Below are positions 1-7,495 of a stretch of DNA of 31,332 nt, piece by piece; the stretch's first letter is position 1, and each line of letters opens with the position of its first letter. The DNA is taken from positions 1 to 31,332 of IMG/VR virus record IMGVR_UViG_3300032287_004284. One strand, written 5' to 3'. The translations under genes and the position numbers were made by a program. The notes beneath the pieces were generated by a model. It saw only the letters and a list, made by a program, of their open reading frames with translations, was not told the origin of the DNA and searched no databases. This DNA is from a virus.

Positions 1-11
1 ACAAAAAAATT

Positions 12-815
12 ATGACTACAAAGACAATGGCTAACAACAATACTCTTAAAACTAACAAGACAACCGGATTCAAAGCTACTGCAGGGATTATTTCTGGCGT
101 AAAGCACGAAAAAGTCTATGGAGAAAATATTCGTGCTGTTAAACTGAACAACAAAAAATATTTGTTTGTCAGTGACCTTTGCGAAAAGTTTGGAACAGGT
201 TTTATTGCAATGTTGGATGTACCTCCTATCAAGCAAAAAATTAATTATGGTGCAAACACCCAGAACAGGTACATTGTCACTGTGACTGATTTTAGGAATG
301 CCATGAACAAGAAGGCAGAACCTAAAGTTACAGAAAATGTGGAAGAACAAGAAGAGGTTGTAGAAAGGGCACTTAGGGCAATAACTGACCCAAGTGCACC
401 CAAGACAACCGTCGCTACAGCAGAAGAAGAAAGCAGAACTGACCTGTCGTACAGAAGCGATCTGGTAAAGTTAATACAGTCTGCATGCGATGCTTCCGCA
501 GAAGAGCTTGGGTATGTTCCAGGCACGGACATGTTTAAACATACGGCAGAAAATCTACGAGTCTCGACATATAAAGACTTGTACAAAAAATTCAGAACTC
601 AATTGTGCGCATATCTGACAGAATGTAACCTAACGCTGGAATCTATCGGCCTTGGTTATGTTGAGCCTGTGCCAGGTGTGAAGCAAAAAACATTCCTGCA
701 AAGAGTCTATGATGCTGGGTACATTAAAGACTTGTATCTCTTTGCACTCAATAATCTTTCGGTCAAGAACGAAAGTATTGACAAGGTAGGGACTGCAGAT
801 AACATCCCTATGTAA
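12..815 (+). CDS. hypothetical protein with Bro-N-like N-terminal domain
   Basis: This 267-aa protein has two parts. Residues about 35-100 (KLNNKKYLFVSDL... then NTQNRYIVTVTDF) match, position for position in spacing, the 95-aa product of the next gene. The pattern of a strand, 'YxxxSDL', a basic stretch and a final helix is reminiscent of Bro-N/antirepressor N-terminal domains, but this is a resemblance and not a firm assignment. Residues about 110-145 are acidic and probably a linker. The C-terminal part (about 145-267) is predicted to be mostly helical and I do not recognise it. The start is ATG after an A-rich leader. It may be a DNA-binding regulator. The Bro-N link is uncertain, but the gene itself is secure. 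Confidence 0.8.
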   Translation: MTTKTMANNNTLKTNKTTGFKATAGIISGVKHEKVYGENIRAVKLNNKKYLFVSDLCEKFGTGFIAMLDVPPIKQKINYGANTQNRYIVTVTDFRNAMNKKAEPKVTENVEEQEEVVERALRAITDPSAPKTTVATAEEESRTDLSYRSDLVKLIQSACDASAEELGYVPGTDMFKHTAENLRVSTYKDLYKKFRTQLCAYLTECNLTLESIGLGYVEPVPGVKQKTFLQRVYDAGYIKDLYLFALNNLSVKNESIDKVGTADNIPM

Positions 816-861
816 TTCCCCCGTCCCCTCAGAACAACAAAACAAAAAACACAGCAATAAT
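815..861 (+). repeat. C-rich/A-rich intergenic leader, copy 1
   Basis: The gap holds a C-rich patch (CCCCTCAGAACAA) followed by an unstructured run of CAAAACAAAAA and then CAATAAT before the ATG. The same arrangement recurs before the gene at 1233. It lacks a Shine-Dalgarno sequence and probably serves as an unstructured ribosome landing leader. Confidence 0.5.
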
Positions 862-1149
862 ATGCCTAAAAACAACAAAACAACAAAGTGCAAGTCCGCT
901 TGCAATTCAAAATGCAAAACCCCAACCCTTAACGTCTTCGTCGATAAGATTGAGGGCGTACAGTGCCGTTGGGTTAAGTTAGACAACAAGAAAACCTATT
1001 TTGCCTCCGACCTGGTTCAGGTGTACGGAAAGGGTTTCATGAGCAAGCTTGAGGTTGCTCCCAAGAAGATGCGCGTTGCCCATGAAGGCAACAGCCAGAC
1101 AAGACTCATGGTGCCTGTCGCAGAGCTCAAGATGGCTCTTCGTAAGTAA
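862..1149 (+). CDS. hypothetical protein, paralogue of the N-terminal domain of the preceding gene
   Basis: This 95-aa basic protein starts with a Lys/Asn/Cys-rich tail (residues 1-25, with Cys at CKSACNSKC). It continues with a domain aligning to residues 35-100 of the upstream 267-aa protein: KLDNKKTYFASDL versus KLNNKKYLFVSDL, followed by NSQTRLMVPVAEL versus NTQNRYIVTVTDF. It lacks the acidic linker and the C-terminal domain of its neighbour. The two genes look like a tandem duplication with later loss or gain of the C-terminal half. The four N-terminal cysteines could bind metal, but the spacing is not a standard zinc finger. Function is unknown; a small DNA-binding protein is plausible. 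Confidence 0.75.
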   Translation: MPKNNKTTKCKSACNSKCKTPTLNVFVDKIEGVQCRWVKLDNKKTYFASDLVQVYGKGFMSKLEVAPKKMRVAHEGNSQTRLMVPVAELKMALRK

Positions 1150-1172
1150 ACCAAAAAGACTAGAGCGAAACG

Positions 1173-1232
1173 TTCCCCCCAGAACAATTCGCAACAAAAC
1201 AAAAACAAAACAAACGCAGTACTATTAATATT
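1173..1232 (+). repeat. C-rich/A-rich intergenic leader, copy 2
   Basis: This is a second copy of the arrangement seen before 862: a CCCCCCAGAACAA patch, then CAAAACAAAAAC and an AT-rich end at the ATG. It differs by a short insertion. The shared layout suggests the leaders were duplicated along with the genes. Confidence 0.5.
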
Positions 1233-1493
1233 ATGAACACCTACAAAATCGAAATCGCTGACAAGACTGGCCACACGACCGTAGCTGACCTCACCCTGGA
1301 GCAGGCTGTAGATAACATTCTTCAGCATGCAGAAAACAACGCTCGTTGGGTATTTATCAACGGCGAAAAGTTTGAATTCCAAGGAACGAACTATCGCACA
1401 GAAGATAACGTGCAGAAGCTTCGCTCAAAACTGGAGCAGCAAGAAGATCCTGCCGTCATGCTGACCGGCATGCTGGTTGGCGGGACCAAGTAA
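1233..1493 (+). CDS. small protein ending in Gly-Gly-Thr-Lys; candidate ubiquitin-like modifier
   Basis: This 86-aa protein shows the order strand (YKIEIAD), strand (HTTVADL), helix (LEQAVDNILQHAE), strand pair (ARWVFINGEKFEF), helix, then a C-terminal LVGGTK. The beta-beta-alpha-beta-beta order and the near-terminal Gly-Gly are what a beta-grasp, ubiquitin-like protein would show. The final Thr-Lys could be a tail removed by a JAB peptidase. A JAB peptidase and an E1-like enzyme lie 2.2 kb downstream, although a terminator separates them. This is inference only. Many small phage proteins have a similar 'rWvfinGekF' hairpin, and the protein may have no link to the E1 and JAB genes. Confidence 0.75.
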   Translation: MNTYKIEIADKTGHTTVADLTLEQAVDNILQHAENNARWVFINGEKFEFQGTNYRTEDNVQKLRSKLEQQEDPAVMLTGMLVGGTK

Positions 1494-1512
1494 TCAAGCA
1501 TCCCCCATTAAT

Positions 1513-1550
1513 AAACCCTCTGGTGAGCAATTGCCAGAGGGTTTCTTTTT
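1513..1550 (+). terminator. rho-independent terminator
   Basis: An 11-bp perfect stem, AAACCCTCTGG (1513-1523) with CCAGAGGGTTT (1534-1544), is followed by TTTCTTTTT. It ends the transcript of the three small genes and separates them from the 698-aa protein gene. Confidence 0.92.
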
Positions 1551-1583
1551 GCCTTCGGGCGAGACCTACAATTAATAAACACT

Positions 1584-3680
1584 ATGGATCTACCCTATAA
1601 ATCTTTTTTAAAAATAGCTAAACAAGCACAAATATTAAGTAAGCACGTCAATATGATGGACGTGAGCATTGATAAGACTAATGAATATGTGGATGGTCAA
1701 TATGTGCCTACAGTAAAGGTAGCGTACACAAACTTACATTTTGATAGTGTGGCAGACATGCATGCCTACGCCAAGTATCTACCTATACCTACCCATAAAC
1801 TTAAAATAGGTAAGGACATCAGCCATCAAGATCTTGAAGCAAACATAGCTCAACGTGCAGGCTGGGACAATACCCACATTATGCGAGGGTTAGGGTACGA
1901 TACAGCTAAAGGCGAGACTTCTGTAAAGCTTATTCCTGAAGAAACACTCACTGTTTTTCGTCCTAACATAATTAAGCTGGATCCTGTTGAGTATACAGAA
2001 GGAGACTATACATACAGGATTCTCACAAGCCAGAGCACTAAAAACTACGCTGCACGCATTCGTGTTATAGCTAGAAACGACGAGCCTATTTACGATTACC
2101 TGGATAAAGGGTTTTTCGTAATGACTATTGCTGAAAAATCTGACGAATTAACTAGACCTGCCTTTGTTGTGTCAGACAGCTATGATGTGAATACTGCACA
2201 TATCTTTATGATGTGCAAGATGCAGCCTAACCTGGTGAGTATGCTCAAAGATGAGTGCTTTGCGAGCAAGTATGATGCAGAAATGACCAAGCTTAAAATG
2301 CTAAGGAAGCTGACTCCAGAAGCTAAAGTACGATATTTGAAGCAATCAAAAACCATTGATGAAGATTATCGCAAGAATACTACACTGGTAGTAGTCGGTA
2401 AGTTGATTGCTGGAGAAATTGAAAAAACTACTATTAGAGACGTAACGTTCTCAGCGACAACGGCAAAGTATGAAAATACCGAAATTGAAGCTGAGGATCT
2501 CATGACTGTGTTGTCAAGAAATCTTGATTTTAATAGCGAGTTTGACATCTATGCTGTGGTTCAGCTCTATACTAATTATGTGAAAACGTGCTTGGCTACG
2601 AAGAGCTGGAATTATAAAAAAATTGATGACATCAAAGCTGGTAACGATCCTAAACAAAAGAGTGTACCTACGTTTAAAATCAACGGAATCAGTATATCTG
2701 CAGCAGTTTCTTATACTGGACAAAGGTACGTAAACAATATCAGGATTAATCATGATGAGGTATCGACAGCCATGCATCGTGCGTCCTGCTATAGGTCAGC
2801 CGAAGATTATAGTCTGTTTCTCAAGAGCATCAGTCGTATGAGTCTCAAGAGACACGACATTATTGCAAATGGTCTGCAGGTAAAGATTCACGCAGGCATG
2901 AGTGGAGAAGAATACAGGGAAGCCACTCCTGGCGTAAATGCCCCTGCACTTAAGTTTGTAATTGATCCACAGGATAAACGTATCAAGCTGCACATTGACG
3001 AAAATAGGCAAGTACCTGTAGATATTAGCGGACTGATCAAAAAGGTACAAACGATCAACTCAAAAACAAATAATAGGTCGTTTTACGATAGGTCAGAAAA
3101 CATATACCAGTATGTCAGTAGAGATCATATCTGGGCAGCTAAAGAGCTCACGAAAGCATTGATTGAGTTCACCACCTTTCCTGTAAAGTTTAAAAACATG
3201 GAGGATGGTACAGAAGTAGAAAAAGATGTGGTCATGATCTCTAAAGAAGATGTGACTAAGCTATTGCGTGTTGTTGAAGAGCAAAACAAAGCCAAGATCG
3301 AAAGGTCTAAGCAGTTCTTGAGTACAGCTGTAAAGCTTACAGGAGCTGAAGAGATCGAATTCCTTGGGGAGAAGGCCTATAAAGTTAAAGGCAATCTTAG
3401 GGAGTATGCCGTGGTAATTAAAACTGCCAAGGTTTACGATTACGAAACAAAACAGTATCGTTGCATTGTTAATGACCGGCACTATAAGGGTGCAGGCTAT
3501 GACGATGTTGCGAGCAGGCTTTTGGCTCTCAAAAACGACTCTGTGATGCAAGATCAGATCGGCACACTCAGGGGAGCAGCACAACCTGGAGCAGAAAATG
3601 CACACAATGATTATAGGCCTGAGCGAGACGTACAGGATATCATTGCACCTATGGTAGATAAAGCATTCGAGAAAGTATAA
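1584..3680 (+). CDS. large protein of unknown function, first gene of the JAB/E1 cluster
   Basis: This 698-aa soluble protein has no signal peptide or membrane segment, and I do not recognise its family. Residues 1-200 are mixed alpha/beta; a Lys-rich helical stretch follows (about 215-260). The C-terminal end (about 665-698) is a charged tail rich in Arg, Asp and Glu. The gene stops 2 nt before the JAB peptidase gene and reads into it and the ThiF gene with gaps of 2-3 nt, so the three are probably co-transcribed. In this setting it could be a substrate, partner or E2-like carrier of the modification enzymes, but no E2 signature is visible to me. The ATG follows 'ttaataaacact', an A/T-rich leader without SD. 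It is the first gene after a strong terminator, so a promoter should lie in 1551-1583. Confidence 0.85.
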   Translation: MDLPYKSFLKIAKQAQILSKHVNMMDVSIDKTNEYVDGQYVPTVKVAYTNLHFDSVADMHAYAKYLPIPTHKLKIGKDISHQDLEANIAQRAGWDNTHIMRGLGYDTAKGETSVKLIPEETLTVFRPNIIKLDPVEYTEGDYTYRILTSQSTKNYAARIRVIARNDEPIYDYLDKGFFVMTIAEKSDELTRPAFVVSDSYDVNTAHIFMMCKMQPNLVSMLKDECFASKYDAEMTKLKMLRKLTPEAKVRYLKQSKTIDEDYRKNTTLVVVGKLIAGEIEKTTIRDVTFSATTAKYENTEIEAEDLMTVLSRNLDFNSEFDIYAVVQLYTNYVKTCLATKSWNYKKIDDIKAGNDPKQKSVPTFKINGISISAAVSYTGQRYVNNIRINHDEVSTAMHRASCYRSAEDYSLFLKSISRMSLKRHDIIANGLQVKIHAGMSGEEYREATPGVNAPALKFVIDPQDKRIKLHIDENRQVPVDISGLIKKVQTINSKTNNRSFYDRSENIYQYVSRDHIWAAKELTKALIEFTTFPVKFKNMEDGTEVEKDVVMISKEDVTKLLRVVEEQNKAKIERSKQFLSTAVKLTGAEEIEFLGEKAYKVKGNLREYAVVIKTAKVYDYETKQYRCIVNDRHYKGAGYDDVASRLLALKNDSVMQDQIGTLRGAAQPGAENAHNDYRPERDVQDIIAPMVDKAFEKV

Positions 3681-3682
3681 TT

Positions 3683-4117
3683 ATGTATATATTCAGATAC
3701 GGCATAGAATCGTTTGTTAAGGCGGTGCTTTCCGCTTCTCGAGAGTGTGCTAGTACTCTAGAGGAGGAGGGCGGTATTATCATGGAGAAAGAGGGCGTGT
3801 ACGAATTCGTGAGAATTAAAAATGTTCACGAAGGTACAGATAGAGCATCAGGATTATACGAAACAGATCAAGAAGAACTGTCTCAACTGGTGTTCTCTAG
3901 AGTCTGCAAAGGCTGGAAGATGCACGCCAGCTTCCATACTCATCCGTCATTTAGTCCTACTCCCAGCTGCCTCGATATAGACAAGCTGTTTGAAGGATTT
4001 AGGTACAACGTTATATGGTCTCCTACACATAGATCTTTTTCATATTCTATGTGGGTAGGAGAACTTACTTACGCATCATACTTCCCAGTAACAACATTCG
4101 AACAATTAATCAAGTAA
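3683..4117 (+). CDS. JAB/JAMM (MPN) metallopeptidase
   Basis: This 144-aa protein is a compact JAB domain. The zinc-binding motif is intact: HTH at residues 85-87, followed by Ser95-Cys-Leu-Asp98, matching HxH-x(7)-SxxD. The glutamate of GGIIMEKEG (about 35) is a candidate for the catalytic acid. JAMM enzymes cleave isopeptide or peptide bonds next to ubiquitin-like proteins. In bacteria they occur with E1-like proteins in PRTRC, CBASS type II and related operons, and in phages in tail-assembly genes. Here the domain stands alone and is followed 3 nt later by the E1-like gene. The length is close to the minimal domain. A role in maturing or removing a ubiquitin-like modifier follows from the family and the neighbour. 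Confidence 0.88.
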   Translation: MYIFRYGIESFVKAVLSASRECASTLEEEGGIIMEKEGVYEFVRIKNVHEGTDRASGLYETDQEELSQLVFSRVCKGWKMHASFHTHPSFSPTPSCLDIDKLFEGFRYNVIWSPTHRSFSYSMWVGELTYASYFPVTTFEQLIK

Positions 4118-4120
4118 CCT

Positions 4121-4717
4121 ATGAAATTGGACAAAATAGCTATTGCAGGTGCAGGAGGAATCGGATCTAATCTATTGAGCATACTATTTGATTATGGCTA
4201 CAATCGTAAACAATTCAGCTACATGGATGTAGAAGTCGACATCTACGACGACGATACTGTAGACATCAAAAACCTGCTTCATCAAAACTTCAAGATTGAT
4301 GATGTGGGAAAACATAAAGTCAAAGTACTGGAAGATAAGTACATCGCAAGCGGAATTACACGTAGAATGACTGAGGAAGACTTCCATAAATACAACGTTA
4401 TTTTCAGTTGTGTGGACAGTATGCCGTTTAGAAAGAGCCTGTACGAATATGGTTGGAGCGTAGGTAAGGATAGCCTTTTCTGGATTGACGGACGCTGCAC
4501 TAGCAGGCAGGGTGCGTTGTTCACATCTGATATGCTCAAGCCTGCTCTAGAACCATTCATCGACAGCTCGCAAGAAGAAGGAGGCTGTCTTCTGGCTTAC
4601 GAGAAAGAACAGAACATCAGTCACACGCTACCCACTATTGTTGCCGGAATGATGGTGCAAGCATATTTAAACAAATTAAGGGGACAACAGACATTTAAAT
4701 CTGTGTTTATGGTGTGA
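4121..4717 (+). CDS. ThiF/MoeB/E1-like adenylating enzyme
   Basis: This 198-aa protein begins with a Rossmann nucleotide loop, GAGGIG (residues 10-15). It continues with the E1 acidic motif DDDTVDIKN (43-51), the conserved lysine in GKHK (64-66) and CVDS with Asp99. These are hallmark E1 positions for ATP binding and acyl-adenylate formation on the C-terminal Gly of ubiquitin-like proteins. The usual NLxRQ motif reads NLLHQNF, so His54 sits where the conserved arginine is expected. The likely catalytic cysteine is Cys156 in GGCL. No CxxC zinc pair is seen. At 198 aa it is shorter than MoeB, leaving just the adenylation core. Gene order JAB-ThiF resembles the PRTRC and related clusters. Confidence 0.88.
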   Translation: MKLDKIAIAGAGGIGSNLLSILFDYGYNRKQFSYMDVEVDIYDDDTVDIKNLLHQNFKIDDVGKHKVKVLEDKYIASGITRRMTEEDFHKYNVIFSCVDSMPFRKSLYEYGWSVGKDSLFWIDGRCTSRQGALFTSDMLKPALEPFIDSSQEEGGCLLAYEKEQNISHTLPTIVAGMMVQAYLNKLRGQQTFKSVFMV

Positions 4718-5004
4718 TGACTAAACTGGATGAGAAAAAACTAAAAAAAGATGCAGAGAAATATCTTACAGCGTTACTTGACAAAGCCTGCCTATCTCTA
4801 GATATTCAACTTAAGGAATGGGATATTAACGAGGAGCTGTTTAAAGCTGTAATATCTTCGCCTAAAATAAAATACAGAACATGCCAAGAACAATTCGAAA
4901 CCTATAGCACATGTCACACACTAATCAAAAAGCTAAACATCAAAGTCTGTTCAAAATTTAAATGGTTCACAGACATCAAAAAACATACAACAAACAACAA
5001 ATAA
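4717..5004 (+). CDS. small Cys-containing helical protein, last gene of the JAB/E1 cluster
   Basis: This 95-aa, Lys-rich, mostly helical protein is not recognised. ATG at 4717 overlaps the stop of the E1-like gene in TGATG, which favours it over the GTG one codon upstream, and implies translational coupling. Four cysteines (in KACLS, RTCQE, STCHT and KVCSK) are present; one could be a thioester acceptor, but there is no E2-like pattern around any of them. The last residues are a low-complexity His/Thr/Asn/Lys tail. The tight coupling suggests that it acts with the JAB and E1 proteins. Confidence 0.75.
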   Translation: MTKLDEKKLKKDAEKYLTALLDKACLSLDIQLKEWDINEELFKAVISSPKIKYRTCQEQFETYSTCHTLIKKLNIKVCSKFKWFTDIKKHTTNNK

Positions 5005-5024
5005 CTAGTTAAAAAAATAATATT

Positions 5025-6056
5025 ATGGCTATCATTCAACCATCAATCACATTCGAAGGTGCAGCAACTGACCTCAACCCATCCGCAGCTACATCATATA
5101 TTCTAGACGGAGTCAGAAGAGCGCTGTTCAACAAGAGCACAAACAAGGAGGGAGCATATCTATACTTCCTGCCTGCGTATACCACAGACCGTGCAGGTAA
5201 CGGCGTATGGTATAAGAAGTTCAGTATCCGTGACTCTTTTGGAGTCAATTATAAAGAAAAATACTATGTGAAGAACAAGGCAGAGGACCCTGCTGAATAT
5301 TTTGGTCAAAACTTCATCAGAAAATATCCAGAAGAAGCCAAAGTGGGGGAAGTCGAAGTAGGCGGTAGGAAATTCAAGAAATATCCTAATCATGGTCGCG
5401 CTGCAGACAGGGTAGTGTTCAACGTTGCGTTTCTACAGAATCTAGAGCTTGGTTGCCATGTTCTAGATCTTCCGTTTCGTAATGGCGCAGACATCCTGCT
5501 AAACTGGCAGACTGGCAAGGATGTGTCGGGTAAGCCACGCAAGCCTGTAAATAGTCCTGATCGCTGTATCCCTGTGTTTGTAAAACTGAGAGAAAATTCA
5601 GCAAACCCCTGGATGATTCAGGTGGAAGCAAATGAACCTATTCGTTTGCCTGACGAACTTGCAGATAGTGAGTATCTGTATAATCTGGATGAAATCTTTG
5701 AGACTAAGTCAAAAGAAGAAATCATTGCTAAGCTGCGTGAAATGTACAGCTCTGATGTATTTGAAGACTGTATGTATGGATATCCAGGACTCACGCAGTC
5801 AAGCTCGGCCAGGAGAGCTCAGCCGGCAGTCAGTAGTCGTGAATACGATGAAGATGATCTGGATACCGAGCCTGTTGTTCCAAGCATTCCCAAAGCAACA
5901 ATTCCAAAAGCAAGCATCCCTAAAGCCACAATTACGGCTCCTGCGGTGCCAATGAATCCTCCGGCGGTAGCAGACATCTCGTCGCTTCCTCCAAATCCTA
6001 TGGCCGGAGGCAAAATGTCAAGAGAAGCAGCTATGCGGTATATTAATCAAGAATAA
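5025..6056 (+). CDS. single-stranded DNA-binding protein, gp32-like
   Basis: This 343-aa protein is placed directly before the UvsX-type recombinase. It has an aromatic/basic OB-fold-like core (residues about 40-230; note YLYFLPAY, GVWYKKFSIRD and KEKYYV) and a flexible tail. The tail begins near residue 255 and has an acidic stretch (YDEDDLDTE), then a short repeat IPKATIPKASIPKATI (about residues 288-303). T4 gp32 binds ssDNA cooperatively during replication and uses an acidic tail to recruit partners. The fold and tail agree with that role, but the sequence is divergent and lacks a gp32-type zinc-finger cluster. The context carries much of the assignment. The start follows an A-rich leader. 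Confidence 0.72.
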   Translation: MAIIQPSITFEGAATDLNPSAATSYILDGVRRALFNKSTNKEGAYLYFLPAYTTDRAGNGVWYKKFSIRDSFGVNYKEKYYVKNKAEDPAEYFGQNFIRKYPEEAKVGEVEVGGRKFKKYPNHGRAADRVVFNVAFLQNLELGCHVLDLPFRNGADILLNWQTGKDVSGKPRKPVNSPDRCIPVFVKLRENSANPWMIQVEANEPIRLPDELADSEYLYNLDEIFETKSKEEIIAKLREMYSSDVFEDCMYGYPGLTQSSSARRAQPAVSSREYDEDDLDTEPVVPSIPKATIPKASIPKATITAPAVPMNPPAVADISSLPPNPMAGGKMSREAAMRYINQE

Positions 6057-6063
6057 ATAAAAT

Positions 6064-7263
6064 ATGGATAATCTAGACTCATTCCTATCATCAATCAAAA
6101 AGAGTTTCGGTAAAACGTTTAAAAACGAAGCCGTTAACTTAGAACTAAATACAGCAGACAGAGAATTACCTCCTACAGGGATAGTTCTAGACAATCCATT
6201 GCTTGAGTATGCATTCGACCGTAGGTTTATGGCCTACGGTCGCTGCTATCTACTCTATGGTAAAAAGGGTTGCTCTAAGACTACACTGCTATTTGATCTT
6301 GCAAAAATATTTCAAAAAGCAGGAGGCAAGATGTTCTGGATCGAGACTGAGAACGCCCCAGACTTCAGGTATATGGAACTTCAGGGAGTTGACCCTAAAG
6401 GAGTAATCTATCATAATCCAAAAAGTTTGGAAGAAGCGCTTACACTGTGTAAAATCATTATTGAGAACTACTCAAAACACAGTGACGGTAAAACACCCAT
6501 ATTGGTTGCGCTAGACTCTATTGCTGGAGCCAGCACCGATTACGAGCGAGATCAGGACGTAATTGGTCAAACCAAGGTGGGTGAGCACGCAAAACTCATG
6601 TCAGCGTTCTATAGGAATATTATTCCATATCTAGAATGCGAGAATATGGTGTTTGTGGCTACCAATCAATTAAAAGACCAGATTGGAGGCATGACAGGCT
6701 TTGGCACAGAGAAGCCAGAAGCACTAATCGGCGGCGAGGCTCAACGCTTCAACTCTACATACCAATTCAAGGTTGCCCGTATCAAGGACAATCTTGAAGA
6801 AGATCATATGGGTGTCAAGCGCAAGGCAGGCTCAACGCACACGCTCACAGTCAAGCGTAATAAACTTGGCCGCGAGGGCAACAGTCAGAGAATTGAGTTT
6901 GACGTACATATCAATGGAGGCATCGATTGGTATTCTCCATTGGTGAGAATGCTTGGAGAAGAGTATACAGGAATTGTAGGTAAAACAGGAGGCTGGTATA
7001 CCTGGAAGATTCCTGATGTGGAATTCACACTGGATGTAGAAGGAGAACAGACTACATTTAAGATAGATACAGATAAAAAGTTCAGAGAACAAGATCTGGG
7101 TGTGGTTCTTTCCAACAGTCCTCAAGCAAAAGAAATCATCAGAAAAGCTTTTGGTATACCTGATATGCCTACTGCTGAGATCGAAGAAGAAATTAACAAG
7201 ATCAACAAGACCAAAAGAAAAAGAGCGTCAGAGCTTGAAACTTCGGTAGTTTACGATGAGTGA
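6064..7263 (+). CDS. UvsX/RecA-family recombinase
   Basis: This 399-aa strand-exchange ATPase has a P-loop GKKGCSKTT (residues 66-74), a Walker B strand ILVALDSIAG (Asp151), and a following VFVATNQLKDQIGG segment typical of RecA motif 4 with its DNA-binding loop. The P-loop has Ser in place of the last Gly of GxxxxGK(T/S), as UvsX proteins also deviate there. Length fits UvsX (about 390 aa) more than bacterial RecA. It lies 7 nt after the SSB gene, matching the working partnership of the two proteins in recombination-dependent replication and repair. The C-terminal region (about 350-399) is charged and Lys-rich. Confidence 0.92.
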   Translation: MDNLDSFLSSIKKSFGKTFKNEAVNLELNTADRELPPTGIVLDNPLLEYAFDRRFMAYGRCYLLYGKKGCSKTTLLFDLAKIFQKAGGKMFWIETENAPDFRYMELQGVDPKGVIYHNPKSLEEALTLCKIIIENYSKHSDGKTPILVALDSIAGASTDYERDQDVIGQTKVGEHAKLMSAFYRNIIPYLECENMVFVATNQLKDQIGGMTGFGTEKPEALIGGEAQRFNSTYQFKVARIKDNLEEDHMGVKRKAGSTHTLTVKRNKLGREGNSQRIEFDVHINGGIDWYSPLVRMLGEEYTGIVGKTGGWYTWKIPDVEFTLDVEGEQTTFKIDTDKKFREQDLGVVLSNSPQAKEIIRKAFGIPDMPTAEIEEEINKINKTKRKRASELETSVVYDE

Positions 7264-7441
7264 TTATCTTCAAAAATTAGCTGAGATAGAAAAGTTGATA
7301 GCCAAGATGGATCTTCCCAACTATAGGAAGAACGTAAAGCACAACGACGATGTTAGATGGTTGAAGAATAATCTAGCAGTTAGAAACAGCTCTCACAAAA
7401 ACTACACGCAAGCAATGCAGCTCATAAACGAGCTGGTCTAG
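7256..7441 (+). CDS. small hypothetical protein
   Basis: This is a 61-aa protein, mostly helical and charged, with an internal NYRKNVKHNDDVRWLKNN stretch. Its ATG lies 8 nt inside the end of the recombinase gene, implying coupled translation. I do not recognise it. A recombination accessory role is suggested by position only. Confidence 0.65.
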   Translation: MSDYLQKLAEIEKLIAKMDLPNYRKNVKHNDDVRWLKNNLAVRNSSHKNYTQAMQLINELV

Positions 7442-7456
7442 ATAATTGAATAATTG

Positions 7457-7486
7457 GCTTGCAGTAGGCTAATCCCTGCTGCAAGC
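7457..7486 (+). promoter_or_regulatory. 12-bp perfect hairpin before the resolvase gene
   Basis: GCTTGCAGTAGG (7457-7468) pairs with CCTGCTGCAAGC (7475-7486), including one T-G wobble, around the loop CTAATC. It lies between the small gene and the resolvase start at 7496. No T-run follows, so it is not a classical terminator. It could be an RNA-processing or translation-control hairpin, or a protein-binding site. Confidence 0.7.
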
Positions 7487-7495
7487 TTATCTATT

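Noticed and set aside
5632-5955. 107-aa plus-strand frame inside the SSB gene
   Set aside because: It is out of frame in a strongly supported gene, with no start signal or family pattern.
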